From: Aestuariimicrobium ganziense
GTDB taxonomy: Bacteria; Actinomycetota; Actinomycetes; Propionibacteriales; Propionibacteriaceae
DNA: 42,360 nt
Assembly: GCF_015352975.1 (NCBI RefSeq)
Contig: NZ_JACYIZ010000001.1
Span: forward strand, 690,435-732,794
Direction of reading: 5' to 3'
Shown here one piece after another: positions 1 through 8,275 of this stretch (position 1 is the first letter of the stretch; every line of letters starts with the position of its first letter). The translations under genes and the position numbers were made by a program. The notes beneath the pieces are model-generated. The model saw only the letters and a list, made by a program, of their open reading frames with translations, ran no database searches and was not told where the DNA came from.

Positions 1-44
1 CCGCGTGGATGGGGACCCCCGGTCGTGTCAGATCAGCCGGTGAC

Positions 45-1505
45 TCAGTTGCCGCCGGTGAGCTTGTCGCGCAGGGCCTGCAGGGCCTCGTCGGAGGCCA
101 GCGAACCCTCGGGCTCCTCAGTCGACTCGGCGGCGCTGCTGTAGGTGGCCGCTTTGGCCTCGGCGACAGCCGCGTTCTTGTCGGCAGTCTCGGCGTCCTC
201 GACCTGCTTCTTGTGGGCCAGCCAGCGGGCGTGGGCCTCGGCGTACTGCTGCTCCCAAGCGCGCTGCTGCTCCTCGTAGCCGGGCTTCCACTCGTTGGTC
301 TCCGGATCGAAGCCCTCGGGGTAGATGTAGTTGCCCTGGTCGTCGTAGCTGGCGGTCATGCCGTACAGCGACGGGTCGAAGTCGTCAGCGGCGACGTCGA
401 CACCCTCGTTGGCCTGCTTGAGCGACAGCGAGATGCGGCGACGCTCGAGGTCGATGTCGATGATCTTGACCATGACGTCGTCGTTGACCGACACGACCTG
501 CTCGGGGATCTCGACGTGGCGCTCAGCCAGCTCGGAGACGTGCACCAGGCCCTCGATGCCCTCCTCGACCCGCACGAACGCACCGAAGGGCACCAGCTTG
601 GTGACCTTGCCGGGCACGATGTGGCCGATCTGGTGGGTGCGGGCGAAGGTCTGCCACGGATCCTCCTGGGTCGCCTTCAGCGACAGCGAGACCCGCTCGC
701 GATCCATGTCGACGTCGAGCACCTCGACGGTGACCGGCGTACCGACCTCGACGACCTCGCTCGGGTGGTCGATGTGCTTCCACGACAGCTCCGAGACGTG
801 CACCAGGCCGTCGACCCCACCGAGGTCGACGAAGGCACCGAAGTTGACGATCGAGCTGACGACACCCTTGCGGATCTGGCCCTTCTGCAGCTGGTTGAGG
901 AAGGTCTGGCGGACCTCGCTCTGGGTCTGCTCGAGCCAGGCGCGGCGCGAGAGCACGACGTTGTTGCGGTTCTTGTCGAGCTCGATGATCTTGGCCTCGA
1001 GCTCCTGGCCCACATAGGGCTGCAGGTCGCGCACGCGGCGCATCTCGACCAGCGATGCGGGAAGGAAGCCACGCAGGCCGATGTCGACGATCAGGCCGCC
1101 CTTGACCACCTCGATGACGGTGCCGGTGACGACGCCGTCCTCCTCCTTGACCTTCTCGATCGTGCCCCAGGCGCGCTCGTACTGGGCGCGCTTCTTGGAC
1201 AGGATGAGACGACCCTCCTTGTCCTCCTTCTGCTGGACGAGGGCCTCGATCTCGTCACCGACGGAGACCACCTCAAAGGGGTCGACGTCGTGCTTGATGC
1301 TCAGTTCCTTGGACGGGATGACGCCCTCGGTCTTGTAGCCGATGTCGAGCAGGACTTCGTCCCGATCGACCTTGACGACGGTGCCGGTGACGATGTCACC
1401 GTCGTTGAAGTACTTGATGGTGGCGTCAACCGCAGCGAGGAACGCTTCCGGCGAGCCGAGGTCGTCAACCGCGACCTGCGTCGAGGCCTCAGTGGAGGAG
1501 GTCAT
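45..1505 (-). CDS. rpsA: 30S ribosomal protein S1
   Basis: RNA-binding protein of the small ribosomal subunit that helps load mRNA during initiation. The 486-aa product has four consecutive S1 (OB-fold) repeats at about residues 35-105, 122-190, 207-276 and 293-363. Repeats 3 and 4 carry the typical FGAFV...GLVHVSEL core. An acidic, low-complexity tail of about 120 residues follows. Four repeats plus a divergent tail is the usual actinobacterial form; proteobacterial S1 has six. The ATG at 1505 was chosen over upstream in-frame codons because GGAG lies 9 nt before it and the protein then begins with the usual Ser/Thr-rich N-terminus. It appears monocistronic, with a good promoter about 120 nt upstream and the sortase gene divergent. 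Confidence 0.97.
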   Translation of the reverse strand: MTSSTEASTQVAVDDLGSPEAFLAAVDATIKYFNDGDIVTGTVVKVDRDEVLLDIGYKTEGVIPSKELSIKHDVDPFEVVSVGDEIEALVQQKEDKEGRLILSKKRAQYERAWGTIEKVKEEDGVVTGTVIEVVKGGLIVDIGLRGFLPASLVEMRRVRDLQPYVGQELEAKIIELDKNRNNVVLSRRAWLEQTQSEVRQTFLNQLQKGQIRKGVVSSIVNFGAFVDLGGVDGLVHVSELSWKHIDHPSEVVEVGTPVTVEVLDVDMDRERVSLSLKATQEDPWQTFARTHQIGHIVPGKVTKLVPFGAFVRVEEGIEGLVHVSELAERHVEIPEQVVSVNDDVMVKIIDIDLERRRISLSLKQANEGVDVAADDFDPSLYGMTASYDDQGNYIYPEGFDPETNEWKPGYEEQQRAWEQQYAEAHARWLAHKKQVEDAETADKNAAVAEAKAATYSSAAESTEEPEGSLASDEALQALRDKLTGGN

Positions 1506-1628
1506 GTAGTAGGGCTCCGATGGATGGATGATGTGTGCACACCGCAACCGCGGTGGAAGACAGGGATCCTCGAAGACCACCAGCGACACCCACTAGGTCC
1601 GAGGCGACGCAGGTCACAGTGCCCGCCC

Positions 1629-1658
1629 AGATTACCTGCGCGCGCACACGAGGGTCAA
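1629..1658 (-). promoter_or_regulatory. Putative rpsA promoter
   Basis: On the minus strand TTGACC (1653-1658) is followed after 18 nt by TAATCT (1629-1634), a good match to the housekeeping sigma consensus. Transcription would start near 1622, giving a leader of about 117 nt. That leader contains a small CACCGC/GCGGTG hairpin at 1540-1555. The region between the two divergent genes (1506-1788) shows no further gene. Confidence 0.6.
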
Positions 1659-1788
1659 TCCGGGGTCGGCTTGCGCCAACCCGGCCGGGACGGGTGGCTT
1701 GGTCGGTCAGGTAGCCTGCTCATCGAGTAGGAATGGATCATCGCCACTGCGCACCCTGAACGAGGCGCGCACAGCACTGGGAGAGAGC

Positions 1789-2583
1789 ATGTCGGAGAAC
1801 CTGGACAACAGGCCCGAGAGGTCGGCACCCGCACCGCGCCGTGGTGCTCCCGACGGTGGTCGCCGCCGGTCGCCGTTGCTGCCGATCATCGTGCTCGTCC
1901 TGGCTCTCGGCCTGGCCGGTGGCTTCTTGGTCGACCGGTGGATGAATCGGGACGCCGACACCCACTCCGGCGACGTCCCGGTCTACACCCCCACCCCTTC
2001 GGCCACGAGCGCGTCGACATCGGCCACCAGCCCCAAGCCGAGCCCGACCCGGATCGCCTCGCAGGTTCGTCCCAGTTCTCCGCCGGCCAAGGTCGACCCC
2101 GGTTGCATGTCGACCGCCACTGAGATCGAGCCCACCCGCTTCGTGATCGAGGACATCAAGGTCGACTCACCGATGCTGTCGCTGGGCACCGACTCCTCGG
2201 GCGCAGCCGCCGCCCCGCCCAAGAACGCCAGCCACACCGTCGGCTGGTGGAACAAGGGCCCCAAGGTCGGCTCTGACAAGGGCAACGTGGTGCTGACCAT
2301 CCACACCTACCGCCAGGGCGGTGCGTTGGGCAACCAACTCAACTCCGACAAGGGCATCAAGCCCGGCATGGTGGTGCGGATGACCGACGCCCAGGGCAAG
2401 ACCATGTGCTACAAGTACGAGCGCGCCCTCAAGATCTGGGTCAAGGACTACGACCCCAACTCGACCGTGCTGTACAACAACAACGGCAAGCCCCAGGCCG
2501 TGATCGTGATCTGCTGGGACTTCAACCGTGGCACCGAGGAGTGGGACTCCCGGATCCTGTACTACCTCACCCCGTTGGTCTGA
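1789..2583 (+). CDS. Class F-like sortase, membrane-anchored
   Basis: Predicted sortase, a cysteine transpeptidase acting outside the membrane on sorting-signal proteins. The 264-aa protein has a basic cytoplasmic N-terminus, one membrane segment (about residues 29-48), a Pro/Ser/Thr-rich linker (about 62-104) and a C-terminal sortase domain. The likely triad is His172 (in VVLTIHTY), Cys242 (in VIVICWDF) and Arg255 (in EWDSRILYY). The usual TLxTC box before the cysteine is replaced by VIVIC. The ATG at 1789 follows a GGGAGAGAG ribosome site; an upstream in-frame GTG would add 30 residues unlike a sortase N-terminus. No sorting-signal substrate or pilin gene lies in the window, so it is an orphan housekeeping-type enzyme. 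Family assignment is by motif; the substrate is unknown. Confidence 0.8.
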   Translation: MSENLDNRPERSAPAPRRGAPDGGRRRSPLLPIIVLVLALGLAGGFLVDRWMNRDADTHSGDVPVYTPTPSATSASTSATSPKPSPTRIASQVRPSSPPAKVDPGCMSTATEIEPTRFVIEDIKVDSPMLSLGTDSSGAAAAPPKNASHTVGWWNKGPKVGSDKGNVVLTIHTYRQGGALGNQLNSDKGIKPGMVVRMTDAQGKTMCYKYERALKIWVKDYDPNSTVLYNNNGKPQAVIVICWDFNRGTEEWDSRILYYLTPLV

Positions 2584-2598
2584 GGTCTCGCGCAGGAT

Positions 2599-2966
2599 TC
2601 AGTCGGTGACCAGCTCGGTGTGGGTCACGACCATGCCGCGGGCAAGGTAGTTGGGCAACGCTGTGGGGGCATCGATGCTTGTGGTGGTCAACCCCAGGTG
2701 CGCAACGCCTGCGTGGCGATCTCGTAGCCGAGCTTCCCGCGGAGTCGGTAGGCGTCGGCGATGCACCGCTCCGGGCTGTACAGGCCGATCTGGAGGGCAT
2801 CGGTGCCGGGGATGTCGATCGCGTCACGGCCGAGGTCGAAGGTGGCCTTGTCGAACAGGTGCCAGATGATCGCGCCCTCGGTGGCCGGAATCCATGACAC
2901 CCTCGGGAGGCCCCGATGGAGTACGAGTCGGCCGGGCGGCATACCGGTGAGGGCAGGTGCTCTCAA
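2599..2966 (-). pseudogene. AbiEi-type antitoxin remnant (frameshifted, N-terminally truncated)
   Basis: The readable part resembles the C-terminal domain of AbiEi-family antitoxins from type IV toxin-antitoxin systems, with a segment reading IGLYSPERCIADAYRLR followed by a YEIATQALRTW helix. The N-terminal winged-helix domain is missing. The frame stops at 2688-2690 just after ALRTW. In another frame, reached by losing one base or gaining two within the GGGG run near 2695, a plausible continuation runs to a stop at 2599-2601. The only start is a TTG overlapping the stop of the upstream 214-aa ORF. No AbiEii nucleotidyltransferase toxin follows; the next gene is the convergent sortase. I read this as a decayed defence or TA gene. 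The family call rests on motif memory, not a search. Confidence 0.55.
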
Positions 2967-3607
2967 CGTTCGGGAAGCCCCGCTCGCCCAACGAGCATGT
3001 CCCAGATCACCATCGTCGTCGGACCGATGTCTTCCAGGTCTGCGACGAGATCGGGCCAGAAGTCGGTCTCTCCGGCGATCTGCGCCACCTCACTCTCGAA
3101 TGCTCGCACGGCCGACTCGATCTCGATCTGGGGCGTCACGTCGCCATCGATGGCATAGGTCCACCACTGCAGCGTGAGCATCTGGGCGCGGACGTGGCAG
3201 CGGGCATAAGCCTTCATGGATGGGGCTACGAAGCGCACCCGGAAGCCATCCGGATCGCGGTCCCCCTGGTCAGTAAGGAGAGCTGCGACGCTGCCGGGGA
3301 CGATCCTGGAGAGGTCAGCTGCGCTGGCGTCGATGGTCCCGGTGACGCCCTCGACGAGGACCAGCAGAGTCTCGCCCGCGTTGCCGATGGCCACACCCCT
3401 CCAGTCCACGCTGACGACGTCCAGCGCGTCGTCGGGATGCTTCACAGTCGCGGGCAGGTCGCCACGGACGTGGGGCAATTTCAGGATCGGCCAGCGGGAC
3501 TGGACGTCTTCATAACCGGCTGTGCCCTCGGGGCGGTCTCGGACCGTGACCGTGTAGCCCGCAGCCTCAAGCGATTCAGTCGAGATGCCACCGAAGGGAA
3601 AGTGCAT
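2963..3607 (-). CDS. Hypothetical protein, 214 aa, likely leaderless
   Basis: I do not recognise this protein. It is acidic, with a central segment RFVAPSMKAYARCHVRAQ, an aromatic stretch (LQWWTYAIDGD) and a C-terminal helix-rich part. I see no signal peptide, membrane segment or catalytic motif. It is probably real: an open frame with ordinary composition, and a TAGGGT -10 element (3614-3619, minus strand) exactly 6 nt before the ATG, the spacing seen at several leaderless genes here. Its stop overlaps the TTG of the AbiEi remnant. It lies between two broken genes in an otherwise core region, so lateral origin is likely. A folded remnant of a larger protein is the alternative. Confidence 0.55.
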   Translation of the reverse strand: MHFPFGGISTESLEAAGYTVTVRDRPEGTAGYEDVQSRWPILKLPHVRGDLPATVKHPDDALDVVSVDWRGVAIGNAGETLLVLVEGVTGTIDASAADLSRIVPGSVAALLTDQGDRDPDGFRVRFVAPSMKAYARCHVRAQMLTLQWWTYAIDGDVTPQIEIESAVRAFESEVAQIAGETDFWPDLVADLEDIGPTTMVIWDMLVGRAGLPER

Positions 3608-3613
3608 ACATCA

Positions 3614-3619
3614 ACCCTA
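3614..3619 (-). promoter_or_regulatory. -10 element of a leaderless ORF
   Basis: TAGGGT on the minus strand, 6 nt before the ATG at 3607. The spacing matches leaderless transcription, in which the start codon is at or next to the first transcribed base. Confidence 0.45.
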
Positions 3620-3670
3620 GCCTCGGCACGGCGCCCGTCTCATCAGTCACCGCACCGCCGCCGGACACGC

Positions 3671-4059
3671 CTACGCCGCGGTGAAGTCGTCCAGGAAGAT
3701 CGAGCGGATCAGCTGGGAGGCCCAGTCCAGGATCTCCTGGTCACGCAGCGGCTTGCAACCGCCTCCGGCACGAGACCGAAGGTGTCGATCTCCACCACCT
3801 GACCGACGATGTCGAGCTCGAGCAAACCGATGGTCCGGTCACCGTCCGTGATCAGCCAGTAGCGCCGGCCCGAGTTGAAGTAGTCGACCCACCCCTGCTC
3901 ATCGCGGCTGGCACACCGCCACCCATAGGGCTTTCCCACCGCCGCCACGGTGTCCCGGACTCCCCGATCTCCAGGAGGACGCTCTTCGAAGGTGATCACC
4001 GCCGACTGGCTGGACGGTCTCAGGTTGTCGGGTGAGGTCATCTCGAGGTGCGTCCGCAC
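3671..4059 (-). pseudogene. GNAT N-acetyltransferase fragment, frameshifted
   Basis: The GTG at 4059 follows GAGGAG by 4 nt and starts VRTHLEMTSPDNLRP, the typical opening of an actinobacterial GNAT subfamily. Family-like stretches follow (AVGKPYGW, then WLITDGDRTIGLLEL and VEIDTFGLVPE). The acetyl-CoA-binding motif A (R/Q-x-x-G-x-G/A) and the C-terminal half, which should come next, are missing. The original frame ends at 3709. Shifting frame after FGLVPEA gives an unrelated-looking tail (PLRDQEILDWASQL) ending in TAG at 3671-3673. The family is usually about 170-200 aa, so this cannot encode a working acetyltransferase. It begins about 20 nt after the polA stop. Confidence 0.6.
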
Positions 4060-4078
4060 CCGTCTCCTCGGCACCATT

Positions 4079-6766
4079 TCAGTGGGCGGCCTCGTGCCAG
4101 CTTCGTCCCACTCCGACCGAGACGTCGAGCGGCACCTGCAGTTCGACCGCGTGACCCATGGTGTGGCGGACGAGTTGCTCGACGGCCTCGCGTTCGCCGG
4201 TGGCCACCTCGATCACCAGTTCGTCGTGCACCTGCAGCAGCAGCCGTGACGCGAGCCCCGAGCCGGCCAACTCCTGCTCGAGCTTGACCATCGCCACCTT
4301 GATGATGTCGGCCGCAGATCCCTGGATCGGGGCGTTGAGTGCCATCCGCTCGGCCATCTCGCGGCGCTGCCGGTTGGACGAGCCGAGGTCGGGCAGGTAG
4401 CGGCGTCGTCCCAGCAAGGTCTCGGTGAACCCGGTGCGACGAGCCTCGTTGACCACGTCGTGCAGGTAGTCGCGCACCCCACCGAAGCGTTCGAAGTAGG
4501 TGTCCATCAGGCCGCGGGCCTCAGAGACCGGGATGCCCAGCTGGCCCGACAACCCGAACGCCGACAGCCCGTAGGCCAGGCCGTAGTTCATCGCCTTGAT
4601 CCTGGCCCGCTGGGCCAGGCTGACGTCGTCGGGCTCGACCCGGAACACCGTGGAGGCCATCTGGGTGTGGAAGTCCTCCCCCGACCGGAAGGCCTCGATC
4701 AGGCCGGCATCGCCGGAGGCGTCGGCCATGATCCGCATCTCGATCTGGGAGTAGTCGGCGGTCATCAGCGTCTCGTAGCCGGACCCGACGACGAAGGCCT
4801 CTCGGATCCGTCGTCCGGCCTCGGTGCGGATCGGGATGTTCTGCAGGTTCGGGTCGGTGCTCGACAACCGGCCGGTGGCCGCGATGGTCTGCTCGTAGGT
4901 GGTGTGGATGCGGCCGTCGGTGGCAACCGACTTGAGCAGTCCGTCGACCACCTGGCGCAGGCGGATCGCGTCGCGGTGCTCGAGCAGGTGGGCCAAGAAC
5001 GGGTGCTCGGTCTTGGCGAACAGGTCGGCCAGGGCGTCGGCGTCGGTGGTGTACCCCGACTTGGTGCGCCGGGTCTTGGGCATGTCCAGCTCGCCGAACA
5101 GCACTTCTTGCAGCTGCTTGGGTGAGCCCAGGTTGATCGGACGACCGATCACCGCGTAGGCCTCCTGCTCAGCAGCCACCACTCGCACGTCGAAGTCCGA
5201 ACGCAACTGCTCGAGCAGGTCGAGGTCGACCGCGATGCCGACCTGCTCCATCCGGGCGAGCACCGCCTGCAGCGGCAGTTCGACATCGCGCATCAACGCT
5301 GCGCCACCCGAGCTGTCCAGTTCGGCCATCAGGGCCTCGGACAGGTCGAGCACCGCGCGGGCCCGCACCATCGAGGCCGAGGCGGCCTGCTGGTCGGAGT
5401 CGTCGTCGCCGAAGTCCAGGCTGAGCTGGGGCTCGTCCGGCTGCTCGCCGGACTCGACCCGCAGCTCACGCTTGAGGTGGCGCACCGACAGGTCTGCCAG
5501 ATCGTAACTGCGCTGGTCGGGACGCAACAGGTAGGCAGCCAACAGGGTGTCGGCGGTGACACCGGCCAAGTTCCAGCCGCGTGCCCAGGCAGCCAGCATC
5601 GGGCCCTTGGCCGAGTGCAGCACCTTGCCTGCGGACTCGTCGGCCAGCCAGTCGGCCAGCGCCTGGTCGTCGGCGGGGGTCAGTTCGGTGACGTCGAGGT
5701 GGGCGGCTGCCCCGTCGGGGCTGGCGATGCTGATCCGGCTGATGTCACCGGTGCCCGATCCCCAACGGCCGACCACGTCGACACCGGTGGTGGTGCGGGC
5801 GTGCGCGTCGAGCCATTCCGCGAGGTGGCCGGGCTCGAGCACCGTCCCCTCGACCTCGAAGCCACCGTCGGGGGCGGTCTCGGTGGCCGGGAGCGCCTCG
5901 AGCAGCCGCTCACGCAGCACCCGGAACTCCAACCCGTCGAACAGGGTGTGCACCGCCTCGCGGTCCCAGTCCTGTCGCACCAGGTCGTCCACCCCCACCG
6001 TCAGCGACAGGTCACGGACGAGGGCATTCAGCCGGCGGTTGCGCACCACGTCATCCAGGTGGGCGCGGAAGCTCTCCCCCGCCTTGCCCGGCACCTGGTC
6101 GGCGCGCAGCACGAGGTTCTCGAGCCCGTCGAACCCCTCGAGCCACTTGGCCGCAGTCTTGGGACCCACCCCGGGCACGCCGGGCAGGTTGTCGCTGGTC
6201 TCACCGACCAGGGCCGCCAACTCGGGGTAGCGGGCCGGGACGACCAGGTACTTCTCGAGCACCGCTTCGGGGGTCATCCGGGCCAGGTCGGAGACACCCT
6301 TGCGCGGGTAGAGCACGGTCACCTGGTCGTTGACCAACTGCATGGCGTCGCGGTCGCCGGTGCAGATCAGCACCTGGGCTTCGGGGTCGGCGCCGACCAC
6401 GGTGGCCAGGGTGGCGATGATGTCGTCGGCCTCGTAACCGTCGAGTTCGAGGTGGACGATGTTGAGCGCGTCGAGCACCTCCTTGATCAACTGCACCTGG
6501 CCCTTGAACTCGTCGGGCGAGGTGGAGCGGTTGGCCTTGTACTCGGCGTACTCGGTGGTGCGGAAGGTCTGGCGTGACACGTCGAAGGCGACCGCGACGT
6601 GGGTGGGCTGCTCGTCGCGCAGCACGTTGATCAGCATCGAGGTGAAGCCGTAGACCGCGTTGGTGTGCTGCCCGGTCGTGGTGGAGAAGCTCTCGACCGG
6701 CAGGGCGAAGAACGCGCGGTAGGCCACCGAGTGGCCGTCGATCAGCAGCAGCTTGGTCTCGTTCAC
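4079..6766 (-). CDS. polA: DNA polymerase I
   Basis: Repair and Okazaki-fragment polymerase, 895 aa. The N-terminal 300 residues are the 5'-3' exonuclease (flap) domain with its acidic metal ligands (LLIDGHSVAYRAFFA, LDGYEADDIIA, TGDRDAMQL) and the helix-hairpin-helix GVPGVGPKTA. The middle domain lacks the DxE metal ligands of a proofreading exonuclease, so it is probably inactive. The polymerase domain has motif A (TADYSQIEMRIMA), motif B on the O-helix (RIKAMNYGLAYG) and motif C (VHDELVIEV). The O-helix has Tyr where E. coli has Phe762, as in mycobacterial PolA. The start is GTG at 6766, 6 nt after a TAGTGT -10 element, so it is probably leaderless. Confidence 0.97.
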   Translation of the reverse strand: MNETKLLLIDGHSVAYRAFFALPVESFSTTTGQHTNAVYGFTSMLINVLRDEQPTHVAVAFDVSRQTFRTTEYAEYKANRSTSPDEFKGQVQLIKEVLDALNIVHLELDGYEADDIIATLATVVGADPEAQVLICTGDRDAMQLVNDQVTVLYPRKGVSDLARMTPEAVLEKYLVVPARYPELAALVGETSDNLPGVPGVGPKTAAKWLEGFDGLENLVLRADQVPGKAGESFRAHLDDVVRNRRLNALVRDLSLTVGVDDLVRQDWDREAVHTLFDGLEFRVLRERLLEALPATETAPDGGFEVEGTVLEPGHLAEWLDAHARTTTGVDVVGRWGSGTGDISRISIASPDGAAAHLDVTELTPADDQALADWLADESAGKVLHSAKGPMLAAWARGWNLAGVTADTLLAAYLLRPDQRSYDLADLSVRHLKRELRVESGEQPDEPQLSLDFGDDDSDQQAASASMVRARAVLDLSEALMAELDSSGGAALMRDVELPLQAVLARMEQVGIAVDLDLLEQLRSDFDVRVVAAEQEAYAVIGRPINLGSPKQLQEVLFGELDMPKTRRTKSGYTTDADALADLFAKTEHPFLAHLLEHRDAIRLRQVVDGLLKSVATDGRIHTTYEQTIAATGRLSSTDPNLQNIPIRTEAGRRIREAFVVGSGYETLMTADYSQIEMRIMADASGDAGLIEAFRSGEDFHTQMASTVFRVEPDDVSLAQRARIKAMNYGLAYGLSAFGLSGQLGIPVSEARGLMDTYFERFGGVRDYLHDVVNEARRTGFTETLLGRRRYLPDLGSSNRQRREMAERMALNAPIQGSAADIIKVAMVKLEQELAGSGLASRLLLQVHDELVIEVATGEREAVEQLVRHTMGHAVELQVPLDVSVGVGRSWHEAAH

Positions 6767-6772
6767 ACCGCG

Positions 6773-6778
6773 ACACTA
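6773..6778 (-). promoter_or_regulatory. -10 element of leaderless polA
   Basis: TAGTGT on the minus strand, 6 nt before the polA GTG. There is no ribosome-binding site between the two. Confidence 0.5.
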
Positions 6779-6878
6779 CCGGGCGGCGCCGACAGCCACT
6801 GGCGCGAGTGATGCGCCGATTTCTGGCAGCGATGCTGCGGGGCAGTGCGTGCTCCGTGCCCGGAATCGGCGTGGCCAC

Positions 6879-6884
6879 TAGGGT
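6879..6884 (+). promoter_or_regulatory. -10 element of the leaderless thioesterase gene
   Basis: TAGGGT followed by 6 nt (GGCGCC) and then the ATG at 6891. No Shine-Dalgarno sequence is present, which supports a leaderless transcript. Confidence 0.55.
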
Positions 6885-6890
6885 GGCGCC

Positions 6891-7355
6891 ATGGCTGAGT
6901 CATCCGCACCCCTCGACCATCCGCAGGGAGCGGGCCACCACCCCGACCTGCCCGAGTGGGCCCGTGGCTTCCGGCTGGGTCTGGACCACAAGCTGGGCTT
7001 CGAACTGCTCGAGATCTCATCCGACCGGGTGGTCGGCCGCTACCCGGTCGAGGGCAACACCCAGGTGGTCGGACTGTGGCACGGCGGCGCCTCAGGGGTG
7101 GCGGTCGAGACGCTGGCCTCGCTGGGCGCCTACGCCTACGGCCGCGAACGCAACATGATCGGGGTTGGCGTCGACCTCAACGTCACCCACCACCGGCCGG
7201 TGCGCCAGGGCTGGGTCACCGGCACCGCAACACCGCTCCACAAGGGCGGACGCACCACCACCTGGCAGGTGCTGTTGCACGACGACGAGGGCAACCACGT
7301 GGGCACCGGCAGGTTGACCTGCCAGTTGGTGCCGCTACCCGACGACGCCGACTGA
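6891..7355 (+). CDS. PaaI/4HBT hotdog-fold thioesterase
   Basis: Predicted acyl-CoA thioesterase of the PaaI / YbgC-like hotdog family, 154 aa, the usual length for one hotdog domain. The signature HGGASGVAVETLAS corresponds to the HGG...DT/ET helix; the Glu there is the likely catalytic residue. A conserved beta segment (GVGVDLNVTHHRPV) and the late WQVLLHDDEGNHVGTGRLT strands complete the fold. Members hydrolyse phenylacetyl-CoA, hydroxybenzoyl-CoA or menaquinone-pathway DHNA-CoA; which one cannot be told from sequence or neighbours. It is divergent from polA (about 120 nt apart) and convergent with pdtaR. Expression is probably leaderless. Confidence 0.85.
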   Translation: MAESSAPLDHPQGAGHHPDLPEWARGFRLGLDHKLGFELLEISSDRVVGRYPVEGNTQVVGLWHGGASGVAVETLASLGAYAYGRERNMIGVGVDLNVTHHRPVRQGWVTGTATPLHKGGRTTTWQVLLHDDEGNHVGTGRLTCQLVPLPDDAD

Positions 7356-7384
7356 CGGGCCGACACCCGGCAGACACTCCAGCG

Positions 7385-8032
7385 TCAGGACTTGCTGCGG
7401 CCCTTGGTCTGCTTGCCGTGGTCGATGACGCCCTCGGCGACCTCGCGCATCGACTTGCGCAGGTCCATGGCGGTCTTCTGGATCCACCGGAAGGCCTCGG
7501 CCTCGCTCAGCCCGAGCCCCTCCTGCAGGATGCCCTTGGCCTGGTCGACGGCCTTGCGTGAGGCAAGTCGCTCCTCCAGGTCACTGACCTCGTCCTCGAC
7601 CGCGCGGATCTCGGCGAAGCGCGCCATGGCGATCTCGATCGCCGGCACCACGTCGGAGGCGTCGAAGGGCTTCACCACGTAGGCCATGGCGCCGGCCTCG
7701 CGGGCCCGCTCGACCAGGTCACGTTGGCTGAAGGCGGTGAGCATCACCACCGGGCAGATCCGCTCCTCGGCGATCGTCGAGGCAGCGGTGATGCCGTCCA
7801 TCACCGGCATCTTGACGTCCATCACGACGAGGTCGGGGTTGAGGTCGCGGGCGAGGGTGAGGGCCTCCTCGCCGTTGCCGGCCTGGCCGATCACCTCGTA
7901 GCCCTCCTCGGTGAGCAACTCGACCAGGTCCATCCGGATCAGGGCCTCGTCCTCGGCCACCAGCACACGGGGCCTGGTGCCCTTGCCAGAGCCGTTCTCG
8001 GTGTTCGTCACAGTCGTCACCTCTCGCGCCAT
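7385..8032 (-). CDS. pdtaR: ANTAR-domain response regulator (PdtaR type)
   Basis: Two-component output protein that binds RNA and acts by antitermination. The receiver domain (about residues 20-135) contains RVLVAEDEALIRMDL, the phospho-acceptor Asp in LVVMDVKMPVMDG, LTAFS with the switch Thr, and VVKPF with the conserved Lys. A coiled linker and the three-helix ANTAR domain follow (KAVDQAKGILQEG...FRWIQKTAMD). It closely resembles mycobacterial PdtaR (Rv1626) over its full length. Its usual kinase PdtaS is not in the window. ATG at 8032 (GAGG 5 nt before) and GTG at 8011 (AGAGGTGA 5 nt before) are both credible starts; the latter gives an N-terminus nearer the length in M. tuberculosis. A TACGAT at 8046-8051 could be the -10 box. 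Confidence 0.92.
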   Translation of the reverse strand: MAREVTTVTNTENGSGKGTRPRVLVAEDEALIRMDLVELLTEEGYEVIGQAGNGEEALTLARDLNPDLVVMDVKMPVMDGITAASTIAEERICPVVMLTAFSQRDLVERAREAGAMAYVVKPFDASDVVPAIEIAMARFAEIRAVEDEVSDLEERLASRKAVDQAKGILQEGLGLSEAEAFRWIQKTAMDLRKSMREVAEGVIDHGKQTKGRSKS

Positions 8033-8139
8033 CGTTGCCTCGTCCATCGTACTGGCCAGCCGCCTGCAGCGCCCACCCGCACCCACGGTCGCGGTGGACG
8101 AGCGCTCGCCGCCCTGTGGCACAATGGTGCGCGCTGCCC

Positions 8140-8222
8140 GCCCGGGTGGCGGAATGGCATACGCGGACGGCTCAAACCCGTCTGGTCGAAAGACCGTAGG
8201 GGTTCGACTCCCCTCCCGGGCA
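8140..8222 (+). tRNA. tRNA-Leu (anticodon CAA)
   Basis: The 7-bp acceptor stem GCCCGGG/CCCGGGC encloses a D-arm with GG, an anticodon stem GACGG/CCGTC with loop CTCAAAC (anticodon CAA, reading UUG), a long class II variable arm and a T-arm with GGTTCGACTCC. The discriminator base is A, and the 3' CCA is not encoded. CACAAT at 8120-8125 may be its -10 box. It is transcribed toward pyk and followed immediately by a strong terminator. Confidence 0.97.
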
Positions 8223-8223
8223 C

Positions 8224-8265
8224 GCGACGAGGGGGTGGGACCGACCGGTCCCACCCCCTCGTTGC
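8224..8265. terminator. Bidirectional terminator between tRNA-Leu and pyk
   Basis: A perfect 15-bp stem (8228-8242 with 8247-8261) and 4-nt loop GACC, extendable to 19 bp with one G-U pair. It lies 1 nt after the tRNA and 10 nt past the pyk stop, so it serves both convergent units. There is no long U tract, as is common for GC-rich actinobacterial terminators. Confidence 0.85.
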
Positions 8266-8275
8266 ACGGCTGGCG

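Noticed and set aside
9..1730. 573-aa plus-strand open frame opposite rpsA
   Set aside because: A mirror frame of a high-GC gene; the translation is a low-complexity Leu/Val/Asp-rich string without domains, while the minus strand encodes an unmistakable S1 protein.
5477..6577. 366-aa plus-strand frame opposite polA
   Set aside because: Gly/Val/His/Gln-rich antisense shadow; no ribosome site, promoter or recognisable motif.
4079..6766. Proofreading activity of PolA
   Set aside because: The middle domain lacks the DxE metal-binding pair, so only the 5'-3' exonuclease and polymerase activities are claimed.
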